A DNA stretch of 64,000 nucleotides from contig JBBELK010000620.1 in assembly GCA_037783545.1 (NCBI GenBank), positions 2,604,001 to 2,668,000 on the forward strand, read 5' to 3'. Below are positions 24,632-35,275 of this stretch, piece by piece. Origin of the DNA: Henricia sp. BOLD:AAB3569. Taxonomy: Eukaryota; Echinodermata; Asteroidea; Spinulosida; Echinasteridae. Numbering within the stretch: position 1 is the stretch's first letter; every line of letters begins with the position of its first letter. The notes below the pieces were generated by a model. It did not search any database. It saw only the letters and a program-made list of their open reading frames with translations, and was not told the origin of the DNA. Position numbers and translations under genes: made by a program.

Positions 24632-25594
24632 ACTAGCATTCACCTCAAAACCCAACACCATGCATGGATTTAAACGGTTTTCCGAAGCATTACAGCATCT
24701 ACGTATAGCTGATATTTCTGCAGACTAGTTTATCAACATTCTTTCTTTAGATAGAATTCGTGAAATGTTCCAACAGCATCATTTTACCACTAGCTAAATC
24801 TTTGTGAAACTGATTAAACTGTATTGACAAACGGACCAACAAGGACAGTCAGAAACGTTTACGGTTCCCAACGCAACGCAAACAGACCGGAAGGAGTACT
24901 CGGGCATTCACAGTGGCAGTACGGTAACACCTGGTGACAGGTCCGGCTATGCCTGGAGGACGACGAGACAAAAACACCTGTCGCGTCCCGGTATATTACT
25001 GGCTTACTCAGACAGTTGTGCTTATTGGGTTTAATATGTCTCTTTGCCTAAGATGCCTGAGATTAAATCGAGCCAAGTGTCTTGATCCAAATTCAATTCA
25101 TTGCATGAATTCTGAAGCTCAAGTTCAGTCTTTTGATGATGCAAAACTTGAAGTAGAATAATTTGCGCCATAGTGACTGCAGGCAGGTTGTCGTTATTGT
25201 GACTTGAGTTAGACTCGAGTCAAGTCATTGACACGAGTTCGTACAGCAGTCAATGTTTTACAGGTTTACATCGTAAGATAGGACAGCACACAATAACATA
25301 CTGTCATCAGAAGCAGTAACATTTCTCAGCGTGACGTCAGACTAGAGACGAGACCAGCTCAACGCACAAATAACCCCAAGGAACAAATTTTCGCAGACAC
25401 TATATTTTAAACCCGCCATACTAATCTTTCCCTGCTAATCAAAACTGTACAAGCTAAAACTAGAACCGGAAGGTCCCTCAACCCATGCTGGTTCAGCAGC
25501 CGAGTCGTTTGCCTAAACCCCCAAGTGGTCAGGATTGTGGGAATTCTATCACATCAACGTGTGGCGATAATTAGACAAGAAGTAATCTCCTTCT
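24632..25594. other. Anonymous DNA with one unrecognised short frame
   Basis: The plus frame 24934-25161 (75 codons) contains an ATG near 24949 and a possible donor CCCG|GTATAT near 24991. No family recognised. The remainder shows nothing supportable. Confidence 0.35.
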
Positions 25595-26000
25595 CAGACA
25601 CCCGACGGGTTCAAAATAACCTCCGTTTACACTGGATCATTTATGGTATCAGATACCTGACGGGTTCAAAATAACTTGCGTTTATACTGGATCCCTCATG
25701 GTATTAGACACCTGACGGGTTCAAAATAACATGCGTTTACACTAAATCATTTATGGTATCAGATACCTGACGGGTTCAAAATAACTTGCGTTTATACTGG
25801 ATCCCTCATGGTATCAGACACCTGACGGGTTCAAAATAACATACGTTTACACTAGATCCCTCATGGTATATATCAGATGCCTGACGGGATCCCTTATGGT
25901 ATTGGATACATGACGGGTTCAGTTTAACCCGCGTTTACACTGGATCCCTCATGGTATCAGACAGCTGATGGGTTCAGTATAACTTGTGTTTACACATGAT
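25595..26000 (+). repeat. 55-bp minisatellite
   Basis: About seven units of 55 bp beginning CAGACACCTGACGGGTTC. Starts are near 25595, 25650, 25705, 25760, 25815, 25874, 25903 (short unit) and 25958. Alternate units resemble each other (GGATCCCTCATGG versus ATCATTTATGG), giving a 110-bp higher-order period. Confidence 0.9.
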
Positions 26001-26239
26001 TCTGAGGGCGGTCGGATGCCGAAAAGGGAAGACACACAACACAGTATAAGGGGGGTGAGTAAGTTACCCTAGCGCTAGCATTTTAATTGCCTAACGTCTA
26101 GACAGATTAGGCAAGGGGATTAAAGAATAAACCTGGATTACAGACACCCACAGTCAAGCTTAACTATCTTAAAAAGCATAAAATATCGGAATATCAAATT
26201 TAAATCATGCGCATTATAAATAACCATAGATGATTTCCT

Positions 26240-26396
26240 ACTTGTGGAAAGACCTTTTTTCGATTATCCATCTCATTAATATGTATAACGACAAAAAATA
26301 AAAAGCCCATATTATAAGTCATGAATTTTAACGCGATTTTACTGATTGTTTTGAATTTCAACGGGCGGATTCCAATTTATTTCCGACACTTGCCAA
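26240..26396 (+). repeat. Partial direct copy of an internal segment of repeat A
   Basis: Matches 26905-27053 (CTTGTGGAAAGACC, TGTATAACGACAAAAAAT, GGGCGGATTCCAATTTAT). It lies directly upstream of repeat A, so the array is a partial tandem duplication with an offset of about 665 bp. Confidence 0.8.
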
Positions 26397-26398
26397 CA

Positions 26399-27360
26399 CA
26401 AATTTTAGCTCCCTAGCACTATTAGAAAATAAGTTATGGGGCTTCAAAGATACGAACTGCATTGAGCAATTCACAATTGTCAAAAAGGGCTTGACACTCG
26501 AATTTCAAAAAGTTGTCCTGCAAAAACCGTTTAAGATATCGAGCTAAAACTTGGGATTCCTTCGTTTAGTAACCTAAGGTATTTTTGAAAAAAGTCTCAG
26601 CAAAATCTGAGAGGTGTCATATGGGTCTTTCTATAAATTAGGGGTCCAGCTTTGGTGTCACCCGTTACATTTTTACATCTTGTTTTTGTAAATTCAGGAC
26701 ACATTATTTAAATACTTTCCATCTCAAAGAGTGTGTACATAAAGTACAATTCATACAAAATGGTTTAAAAGCCATTTTAATGATTTTTGTACGAAAAATA
26801 ACACATATTAGGTGTAACGGGGGACACCAAATGTCACACTTTTGGACCCCTAATTTATAGAAAGACCCATATACAGGGGTGGCTGAGTTGACACGGAATG
26901 ACCCACTTGTGGAAGGACCTTTCTTCGATTATCCACTTCATTGCTATGTATAACGACAAAAAATGAAAGCCGATATGAGTCATGAATTTCAACGCGATTT
27001 TAATGATTTTTAGAATCATAACGGGCGGATTCCAATTTATTCCCGACAATTGCATCCCCACTCATACATCGAGTCTATTTTCCCCAATGACTGCACGGTG
27101 AATTGTTTAGCTTGCGATAAGATAAGAGATTACACATTAGTATAAAATCATGACCTGACTCGTTGAGAATTTCTTATTTTGTAAATATGAATTTGCATTC
27201 AGAGCGGGAGATAAACTGTTTTGATTAAATTATATTTGTGTTTAATTAAAGTAAATTTTTCAAGCAAATATGATGAACATTTAGTACAGAAAGAGAAAAT
27301 ATGTTTTGTAAAATATTCGTTGTGAATGTGGCCTGTTTGTTCTTGTGCGTAAAATAATAT
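26399..27360 (+). repeat. Dispersed repeat A, copy 1, with embedded MITE
   Basis: 962 bp nearly identical to 29799-30770, with matching left and right boundaries. It contains a TIR element at 26620-26873 whose ends are ATATGGGTCTTTCTATAAAT and its reverse complement, TA-flanked and about 254 bp, present in both copies. So the MITE entered before A was duplicated. Copy 1 continues directly into repeat B at 27361; copy 2 does not. Confidence 0.9.
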
Positions 27361-28012
27361 ACCTTCAGTAATTCACAATGTATAGCAAGAGACTTGGAAA
27401 TGTACCATAAGGATTTGTAAACTTTCGCCGCAGCATGGAAATAAAATACGTGCCATCGCAAAGTGAGCTTCGTCTGATCTAAGAAAATGAATCACCAATG
27501 TCATTTTGATAGAAACATTACCTGTTTCATTTAACATCCAGAACGTTCACAATATAAAGGACGTGCATTCAAAGTTTGTTCGATGATGTGATGTTTAGAT
27601 TGGCGTTTATCTCACTTGAGATGAATTTTTCAACGAACGTACACGTTCTTGTCATACACTCTCAGAATGTTGGTTAAAATATAACTGGTTAAAATATCTT
27701 GGTTAAAAATCTCCCAATGTTGGTTAAATTCTATGAGTTGGGTAAAATCTTCCTTAACCATTGGTTGGTTAATTCATATTCTGCTTTCAAGTTGGGTAAA
27801 CTGCAGGTTGCGTAAAATATAAGATCAGATTGTTGTATTTTAACCAACCCTGGTTATAATTTATTACCCCCTGCAAAGGTAAGTTGGTTAAAAGATTTGC
27901 CCAACCAAGTCACGCGGTGTCCAGCAAAAGCTGCCATTTGTGAATGGCAGCATTCGGCAGTGCAGCCAATTTATTTTTTCACGCGTCGTGATGTCGTGTG
28001 CACGTTGTATTA
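27361..28012 (+). repeat. Dispersed repeat B, copy 1, with promoter-like end
   Basis: Matches 39255-39992. It contains an array of GTTGGTTAAA-type words (27657-27913, starting CACTCTCAGAATGTTGG, also at 39636 and 45004). It ends with CTGCCATTTGTGAATGGCAG (an inverted repeat) and GTGCAGCCAAT, a CCAAT-box-like motif. That end leads into the exon at 28976, after the 936-bp insertion 28013-28948. Repeats A and B are contiguous here only. Confidence 0.82.
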
Positions 28013-28948
28013 ATAAGCCCGGGGCACGACGGATTGTACGAAATGTTGTCGTGGTAGACCCATAAAATATTTGTCGTGGCCAGATCTTGCAACATGCATG
28101 CCCGAAATCTATTTGAAGTGGTCACAAGAGCTACGACACATTAAAGATGGTTTGGCGATGGGGACGCGACAGAAAAAAAAGATATGTCGTGGTTATGTCG
28201 TGGGTGTGTCGCAAGTCAGTCGTGCGACAGTCGTAGGTCCATCGTGAGTTGTCTGGCATTGTCGGGGGGCTGTTTTTGACGTGATCAGGTCGTGTTTCAC
28301 TCGTGGAATGCGCGTGCGACAGTCGTGCGACTGTCGCACAACAGTCGTGGGTTACTCGTGGGACGCTCGCGCGTCCGTCTCCCGACTATATAACGCAAGA
28401 CTGTCGCAAGACTGTCGTAGGACAGACTCACGACAGCCACAAGACATAGATACCACAAAATCGTCGCTCAACAGTCGTGGTTTTTTTTCCAAGCGTTCAT
28501 TTGCCCGAGCTATATACCCCTCAAAAAACGAAAATATGTTGCAAGACTAACGCAAGACTAACGCACGACAGACTTGCAATGTTGTGCGAGCCTCTTATGA
28601 CATATCATATTCGTGAAACAATCTTGCAACTGTCTCACGACTGTCCTGCGACAGTCGTAGGACAGTCGTGCGACAGTCGTAATATTGTTTGGCTAAAAAA
28701 ATTATTCTGGTACCCACGACAAGATATTTATCGCACGACAGTCGCAAGACTGTCGCAAGACTGTCGTAGGACAGACTCACGACAAAAAAAAGTGTATGTC
28801 CAATTTTGCCTCACGACGGCAAGTCGATGCCACGATGCTCAACATTTCGTATGACTGTCTTGCGACGACCCCCGATGACCCACGATTTGCCCAAATTTTC
28901 TGTCGTGTCGTGGCAGAAATGCGACGTGGGTTCGTTGTGACCGGGGCT
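28013..28948. mobile_element. PIF/Harbinger-like non-autonomous element with CGACAGTCG arrays
   Basis: Inserted with a TTA duplication (28010-28012, 28949-28951). The uninterrupted site is seen in the paralogous copy at 39990 (GTTGTATTATGCAC). Right-end terminus AAGCCCCGGTCACAACG; left end is a shorter match (AAGCCCGG). The interior is dominated by CGACAGTCGTRRGACAG-type words in both orientations. A TWA target and a GCCCNGTCAC-type end fit PIF/Harbinger. The frames through it are repeat shadows. Confidence 0.75.
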
Positions 28949-29053
28949 TTATGCACACACACTACAAACAAATTAATGGCGAAAGTCGACGGTGACCAGC
29001 ACCGAATCAGCGGTGTTTCTGAGCGATATTTACGGCTCTTTGAAGGTAAGACC
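28949..29053 (+). repeat. Repeat D, copy 1 (continuation of B past the insertion)
   Basis: Collinear with 39990-40093. Similarity ends exactly at AAGACCG, eight bases after the splice donor, where copy 1 enters a G-rich tract. Confidence 0.8.
28976..29045 (+). CDS. Candidate first exon, 23 codons plus 1 nt, before a splice donor
   Basis: ATGGCGAAAGTCGACGGTGA starts an open segment of 70 nt that ends GAAG|GTAAGA, a strong 5' splice site, giving a phase-1 exon. The peptide begins MAKVDGDQHR and ends RYLRLFE. The paralogous copy at 40016 has TGA in place of CGA at codon 10. The family is not recognised. It could be the retained first exon of an autonomous transposon or of a duplicated host gene. 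Downstream runs into a poly-G tract, and no second exon is identified. Confidence 0.3.
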
Positions 29054-29129
29054 GGGCGGGGGAGGGGGGGGGGAAGGGGGGGGGGAGGGGGGGGGGGGGG
29101 AGGGGGGGATGGGGAGAGTAAGGGTGAAG
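29054..29129 (+). repeat. Poly-G rich low-complexity tract
   Basis: Runs of G up to 14 long with single A interruptions, followed by GGGGTGGGG. Potential G-quadruplex. The Gly/Arg-rich and Pro-rich frames here are artefacts. Confidence 0.9.
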
Positions 29130-29798
29130 AGGGGGGTGGGGCGTTGTATGCGTTGTATGCATTAAGCTACTAATCGGACATTTATTCAAAAGTAACAGAA
29201 GTACATGTACTTCATACCTGCCACGTGCACCACATAGCAACAAACATTTAATCTGGTCTGTATTTTTAAGGAAATACATCAATACAACAGACAATATTCA
29301 CAGGAAACACGCAAAAGGCCGATTGTCACCTGATCTAGGATCTCTACTTTGAAATTTCTGTTGAATTACATGTATATAAAGGGTCCGAGAATGCATAATT
29401 TCAATAATTATGTTTATAATGAAGGAGGCTCATAATCAAACTTTTTATTTCATTTTATGAATAAATGAATGTGTATGTTTGTCTGGTGAAAGTCTCGTCA
29501 TCGTCATCAAGTGCCCACATGGTCATCTAGGAGTCTGAATTTGGGGGTCAGAAGGGGTAATTTTGATCTGACGTGGTTTTCAGACCACCACAATTTCACC
29601 ACCAGTGGCACTATAGCCCTGAAAACCATTTTGGTGGTGGAAAAGCTCCCAAATACCAAGAAAAACCACATTCCAACCAGAAAAAGTAGTTGCACTCAGA
29701 CCTAGGGACCTTTGGGGGTCCACCTCTCTCTCTAATAATACAACTTGATGATTTAGACTGGAGAATCTTGCAATCCGGGCAGGAGTCTACAAGCAAAC
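29130..29798. other. Anonymous DNA
   Basis: Contains a small inverted repeat of TTTTGGTGGTGGAAA/CCACCACAATTT type near 29580-29645. No supported gene. Confidence 0.4.
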
Positions 29799-30770
29799 CA
29801 AATTTTAGCTCTATAGCACTATTAGAAAATAAGTTATGGGGCTTCAAAGATGCTACGAACTGCATTGAGCAATTCACATTTGTCAAAAAGGGCCTGACAC
29901 TCGAATTTTAAAAAGTTGTTCTGCAAAAACCGTTAAAGATATCGAGCTAAAACTTGGGATTCCTTCGTTTAGTAACCTAAGGTATTTTAGAAAAAAGTTT
30001 CAGCAAAATCTGAGAGGTGTCATATGGGTCTTTCTATAAATTAGGGGTCCAGCTTTGGTGTCACCCGTTACATTTTTACATCTTGTTTTTGTAAATTCAG
30101 GACACATTATTTAAATACTTTCCATCTCAAAGAGTGTGTACATAAAGTACAATTCATACAAAATGGTTTAAAAGCCATTTTAATGATTTTTGTACGAAAA
30201 ATAACACATATTAGGTGTAACGGGGGACACCAAATGTCACACTTTTGGACCCCTAATTTATAGAAAGACCCATATACAGGGGTGGCTGAGTTGACACGGA
30301 ATGACCCACTTGTGGAAGGACCTTTCTTCGATTATCCACTTCATAACTATGTATAACGACAAAACATGAAAGCCGATATGAGTCATGAATTTCAACGCGA
30401 TTTTAATGATTTTTAGAATCTCAACGGGCGGAATCCAATTTATTCCCGACAATTGCATCCCCACTTATACATCGAGTCTATTTTCCCCCATGACTGCACG
30501 GTGAATTGTTTAGCTTGCTGCGATAAGATAAGAGATTACACATTAGTATAAAATCATGACCTGACTCGTTGAGAATTTCTTATTTCGTAAATATGAATTT
30601 GCATTCAGAGCAGGAGATAAACTGTTTTGATTAAATTATATTTGTGTTTAATTAAAGTAAATTGTTCAAGCAAATATGATGAACAAACATTTAGTACAGA
30701 TAGAGAAAATATGTTTTGTAAAATATTCGTTGTGAATGTGGCCTGTTTGTTCTTGTGCGTAAAATAATAT
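29799..30770 (+). repeat. Dispersed repeat A, copy 2, with embedded MITE
   Basis: Near-identical to 26399-27360, with the embedded TIR element at 30022-30275. It stops at the same base (AAAATAATAT) where copy 1 joins repeat B, and here enters unrelated sequence ahead of a 12-bp minisatellite. Confidence 0.9.
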
Positions 30771-30859
30771 TGAAATCTGTCCAATGTGCTTCTTTTTCTT
30801 TACCATTTAGCGAATGCAATATCTGGTATGATATCTGCTGGTATGGGTATCTGGTTTTA

Positions 30860-31038
30860 TTACCATTTTGGTTTACCATTTAGTTTACCATTTGGTTTAC
30901 CATTTGGTTTACCATTTGGTTTACCATTTGGTTTACCATTTGGTTTACCATTTGGTTTACCATTTGGTTTACCATTTCGTTTACCATTTCGTTTACCATT
31001 TCGTTTACCATTTCGTTTACCATTTCGTTTACCATTTA
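30860..31038 (+). repeat. 12-bp minisatellite TTTACCATTTGG/TTTACCATTTCG
   Basis: About fifteen 12-bp units. The left two-thirds carry TTTGG, the right third TTTCG, and the outermost units are TTTAG, so variants are in blocks. Because 12 is a multiple of 3, it produces long repetitive frames on both strands (GLPF, NGKR), which are not genes. Confidence 0.95.
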
Positions 31039-31284
31039 GGTAATTCAAAACCTTGTGGTATTACATCGGTTCTTATCTAGTTTCTACGATTACATATTAC
31101 ATCAGCAAGAATCGATTGAGCATGTAGGCTTTCACGCAGCATTTGTCACACCTGCTGTAGTAGGAGTTCAATATGCTACTCTTCCGTCACACCTATAAAG
31201 CTTGGCATTTTAGTGATAGTAGACCTAACCGTATACGTGTACATGTATAAGCATATGGATATGTAGATATACATCGGTACAAGT

Positions 31285-32208
31285 AGCAAAAAAAGTCCTA
31301 CTTTTGATATTAAATAACTTTGTCATTTCCCAACGGATTTTAATCAACATTTCACATCATGCAAACAAGGCTTGACAAATTTTATTGAGTGAGTTTCATC
31401 AGTTTTGACCAAGGGGGTGAGATTTTATAGCCATACGGGAAAAAAGGTAAATTCCAGAATTCGCCACTTTCGATTTGGCCTTCTCCAATGTCAATACACC
31501 GCTTGATACTGGTGAAATGTGCATGCCGAAGCCAAAAGCTTCTGAAGAAATGCATGATCACCCATTAATGTTATTGCAAACCATCTTGATCGTTTCGCGC
31601 AACTCAACAAGAGGTGCATAGAGACCTCAGACATAGACAATTGCCTTGACAATGGAGGATGCAAAGTCGAAAGTGGCAAATTCTGAAATTTAGGTTTGTT
31701 TTCTTGTGGCTTTTAAATCTCACCCTCATGTCCGAAACTGATGGAACTCACTCAATAAAATTTATCAAGCCTTGTTTACATGACGTGGTTTAAATCCGTT
31801 GGAAAATGAAGTTATTTAAAGGAGCGTGACCAGAGTTTCTGGAAAAAAGTTTTCGATGTAACTTACCAATATTATCAAGTAACTCTCATACACACCTCCC
31901 ATGTCCCAAAAACCCGAAAACATTTGCAATTTCCAGTAAAAAATTGAACGAAACTATCGAGTCGGCTTTCAGCGGATAAACGTTGATACTGGAAAATTAG
32001 TTTACAAATAATCGGTTGATTTTCGACGATATCCTCGGAAATATGCGGCCTAGAAGCGCGGGAGTTTAAGTTTCGTAATCAGAAAAATATAACGGATGTT
32101 ATGATATAAAAATCTCATGACCCATAAGGTAAGTCCCGGGGAGTTATGGGTAAAAAAAAGTGATCTGGTCACACTCCTTTAAGATCAAAATTAAGACTTT
32201 ATTTTGAC
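31285..32208. mobile_element. Foldback element split by a nested TTAA element
   Basis: Left arm about 31285-31440. The right arm runs about 31695-31815 and resumes at 32183-32208 after the insertion 31816-32182. Shared words: AAGTCCTA/AAGTCTTAA, CATTTYCCAACGGATTT, AAGGCTTGA and TTATTGAGTGAGTT. The left arm holds the uninterrupted TTAA at 31310-31313 at the homologous position. Superfamily unknown. Confidence 0.82.
31816..32182 (-). mobile_element. TTAA-flanked piggyBac-like MITE, family 1, copy 2 (nested)
   Basis: TTAA at 31816-31819 and 32179-32182; ends AGGAGCGTGACCAGA and TCTGGTCACACTCCT. It is the reverse complement of 4453-4818. It is inserted in the right arm of the surrounding foldback, whose left arm shows the empty TTAA site. 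Confidence 0.9.
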
Positions 32209-32643
32209 ACGTATATAGTATATCGAAGCGGGACAATAGTCTTAAACGCACGTCGTCGGAGACCGTTTTAAAAACCATTTAAAAACCAAAGCATTATACT
32301 GATGTTTCAGATAATCAAAGGTATACGTTCTAATGTCGTCAATATTCAACTGAAACATCCTGAAACGGAGAGGTGCATACTGCATAGTAATCCCAATAAT
32401 TTATAATTCTGTGGGAGTAGAGAGGCTGTAATTAGATCCAACTAGTGGTATCATGTACGGGATAAGAACACCTCTTCACACATTGAACACTATTCAAATT
32501 CAAACAAGTATATAGGAGCCAGGGATTCTAGGGTAGCAATTACAAATGCACACAATTGCGTAAAGGCTGGTATTAGCATGTACCTATACTCGGATCAGCA
32601 TTTCAGGGAATCCTAGAGAAGTGTTTGTTTCTTTACAGATTAC
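32209..32643. other. Anonymous DNA
   Basis: No repeat partner or gene supported. Confidence 0.45.
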
Positions 32644-32809
32644 TTAAGCGGGTCTCCCACTGTGCCATTTTTGCCACGAATGTCCAACGATTAGATACGA
32701 TTTGGTACGATTGTGTATAGAGTCTATAGACAGTCACTGGTAATCTCACAAAATTGTACCTAATCGTTGGAATTCGTGGCAAAAATCGCACAGTGGGAGG
32801 CCCGCTTTA
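32644..32809. mobile_element. PIF/Harbinger-like MITE, copy 1 (TTA target)
   Basis: TTA at 32644-32646 and 32807-32809. Ends AGCGGGTCTCCCACTGTG and CACAGTGGGAGGCCCGCT, then TTTTTGCCACGAAT/ATTCGTGGCAAAAA. 160 bp between duplications. The second copy is 66 bp away. Confidence 0.85.
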
Positions 32810-32874
32810 GACGCGAGGTAGACTGTTTCTGCGATAATCGTATATAGTTTAGATGTTCGCTTATCAGGTGTAAC

Positions 32875-33031
32875 TAAAACGGGCCTCCCACTGTACGATT
32901 TTTGCCACGAATTAGGTACGATTAGCTACGATTTGGTACGATTGTGTGTAGAGTCTATGGACAGTCGTACCAATTCGTAGCTAATCGTAGCTAATTCGTG
33001 GCAAAAATCGCACAGTGGGAGGCCCGCTTAA
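32875..33031. mobile_element. PIF/Harbinger-like MITE, copy 2 (TAA target)
   Basis: TAA at 32875-32877 and 33029-33031; ends ACGGGCCTCCCACTGTA and CACAGTGGGAGGCCCGCT. Same family as 32644-32809. The right TAA coincides with the left flank of the next element, so the two abut. Confidence 0.85.
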
Positions 33032-33032
33032 G

Positions 33033-33575
33033 GCCCGCTTCAAACGTCGCGCTTATGCCGTGTCGAAATAAATTCAACTTGGCACGACGTTGGTACGACG
33101 TTAGCACAGCAGTGGCTTCAAACGTCGAACTTAATTGCAAACTCCCAGTCGAGCTTAACTACATCCAACATGGCGGATGAGTATTGTGCACGTCATGGAC
33201 GTTGTGCACGTGCATTTTGCATTCTGTCCATTGTACGTCGCCATTTTATTATTTTGATGCACTTGTTTGTTGGTTATTTCTTTACTCACATACGCGCTGC
33301 GAGCATGCGCATTCCTAGTTGGAACGAAATTGCGGACTAACTTCGAACTGGAAATAAATTCGACACGGCAGAAGCACGACGTTTGAAGCCAAGCCGTGCT
33401 TGTGCCGCACTAAATTGAGTTAGCACGGCAGACCCTGTCGAGCTAAATTTCCTGCCGTGTCGAACCCATTTTGCCGAGCCAAATGGCTTCAAACGTCGTG
33501 CTTGTGCCGTGTCGAATTAAACAAATCAAGTTGAATTTATTTCGACACGGCATAAGCGCGACGTTTGAAGCGGGC
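33033..33575 (+). mobile_element. TIR element with a 56-codon ATG frame
   Basis: Left end GCCCGCTTCAAACGTCGCGC, inverted at the right (GCGCGACGTTTGAAGCGGGC). The arms are about 50 bp, through TGCCGTGTCGAAATAAATTC. Flanked by TTAAG on both sides (33028-33032, 33576-33580). Inside, ATGGCGGATGAG opens a frame 33170-33340 of 56 codons with a hydrophobic middle, not recognised. It could be the N-terminus of a degraded transposase or chance. Confidence 0.8.
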
Positions 33576-33873
33576 TTAAGGGACGCAAATACCAAAAGGG
33601 GCTATCTTGACCGTGTGGATATTTTCTAAAATATAATCAATGTGGCAGGTAAACACTATGCTTGTAAGACTCTGAGATGTACTTAATTTGACTAAAATAT
33701 TTCATACCTGGCCGTAGATCATGCGTGGCTAAAAAGTCCGTGCGATGAAAATGTAGATAAAATGATGCGATGACGTTTCGTGTCTTATCTTTTGGGACCA
33801 TCCACTACCAAGATAAAATATAAAGTCGAGTTGCTTAGGCCTGACTTAATAATCGGTGCAAAGCTGTTCTATT

Positions 33874-35037
33874 TAAAGGCCCTGTCACAAGAAACCGAAT
33901 CGCAAGAACGTTCGTAAACCTTATTGAAAAATTAATATTTTTCTAGTACGGTGGAGAACGGACATAAAATGCAATTGATCAACTTTCTCATACAACCCCA
34001 GTACCGTTTTGTTTCCGTACCAGTACCGTATACAGCATAAAATGGTCAATTTGATCCAGAATCTAGCAATTTTGTCCGAGCCGAGACAGTACTGTTGACG
34101 AATTCACCGTTGCTAAACCTAACCATTACCGTTCTAAGACCGTTCTAAGACCGAACACACGAATCAATACCGTTCTATAAACTGTTGCGCACCGCACATA
34201 ACTTACCAAAGCCTTACCAACACCTTACCAATACCGAACGCATACCGACCGGCAACCGTCGGAAACGGGTGGCTAGCGAGTGTATAAATTAGCGTCTCCG
34301 TTCAAAGGTCTGGTCTTCTGGCTATCCATGGCCGAACCCACTCCACTCTTCTCTGTCTTCTCCTTCTTCTTCTTCTATTGCGGCGCAGCACTCCAATGTA
34401 CATGTTCATTAGGTCAATGTGGTGGTTCAGGGCAGCAATGGCTTGGATTCTCGCGGCATCTTCTGCAGGGTTCATCTTGGAATTATAGTGGGATCTGGAT
34501 CTGAACTGAGCTTCTCATCACAATTTAGTCATATTTATACTACATGTGTGTCATGCACGGATTGTTCGGAGAACGGTCGTGATTAGTGCGTGATAGGCGG
34601 TAGATACACGGTAGTAATAAGTTTACGACGTTGTCCGGAACGGAGCGAACGGGGAAGGTAAGGTGAAGTGCGGTATCGGCTCTGTATCAGAACGCTATCC
34701 AATCGTTCGTGATCCGGTACTGGTACGCTGATATCAAACCTTGCCGTATCAGTAACGGCTTATAAACGGCAAAACAGATCCAATACCGAGCTGATAGCGT
34801 GCAAGTAACGACCCGTTAACGTGCTCCAGTTCGGTGGCAATTTTTGAACATGTTTAAAACTTTTTTTCAGCAATTCCGTGCTGTCCTTATAACCCCGAGA
34901 CAGCCAGTGTCAATAACTTATCAGTAACGATAGAGAAACGACCACTTACCGATCACTCCTTATCAATACCGATTCCACATAAATCAGTACGGTACATGAA
35001 CGGTAATGCAATTCGGTTTCTTGTGACAGGGCCTTAA
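33874..35037 (-). mobile_element. PIF/Harbinger element, deletion derivative with transposase start
   Basis: TAA at 33874-33876 and 35035-35037. Ends AGGCCCTGTCACAAGAAAC and GTTTCTTGTGACAGGGCCT are perfect reverse complements. 1158 bp between duplications. It contains the transposase fragment at 34302-34475 (minus), which supports the superfamily call independently of the ends. The catalytic region is missing, so it cannot move itself. Confidence 0.88.
34302..34475 (-). pseudogene. PIF/Harbinger transposase N-terminal fragment
   Basis: An ATG frame of 57 codons on the minus strand, starting MNPAEDAARIQAIAALNHH. It contains a run of arginines (residues 31-43) followed by RRVEWVRPWIARRPDL and then TGA. 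A basic stretch followed by WVRPWI-x-RRP is characteristic of the N-terminal part of PIF/Harbinger DDE transposases (HARBI1-like). The continuation after the stop reads TETL in frame, resembling the YETL-type continuation of the family. So the TGA may be a mutation rather than the original end. Full proteins are several hundred residues; the DDE domain is absent here. Confidence 0.75.
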
Positions 35038-35275
35038 AGATTCACTTTTAAGTAAAAACTATAACCAGTCAGTTTGTTTCCTGTCCTTCCCGACCTCTAA
35101 GAAATATTCCAGGATTTCGTAACCCACGCTGCGCGTTGTGGTTCACTTTATAAGCGCGTGCCTCATACGTGGAATCAATTTCCTATGGAATGAGCAAAAG
35201 CCAAATTGGCTTGGTGTCCGCGTGGTTAAATCTCATGGATGGAGCGCATTATACCCCTTATTAGATTCCTTTCAG

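Noticed and set aside
25595..26000. CRISPR array
   Set aside because: Repeats are contiguous 55-bp units without unique spacers; a eukaryotic minisatellite.
28281..28854. Arg/Ser/Asp-rich frames of 89-125 codons
   Set aside because: They arise from CGACAGTCG arrays inside a non-autonomous Harbinger-like element.
29007..29294. Gly/Arg-rich and Pro-rich frames
   Set aside because: Poly-G tract artefact.
30786..31080. Long repetitive frames (GLPF, NGKR, VYHL repeats)
   Set aside because: A 12-bp satellite keeps all frames open; no start context, no non-repeat part.
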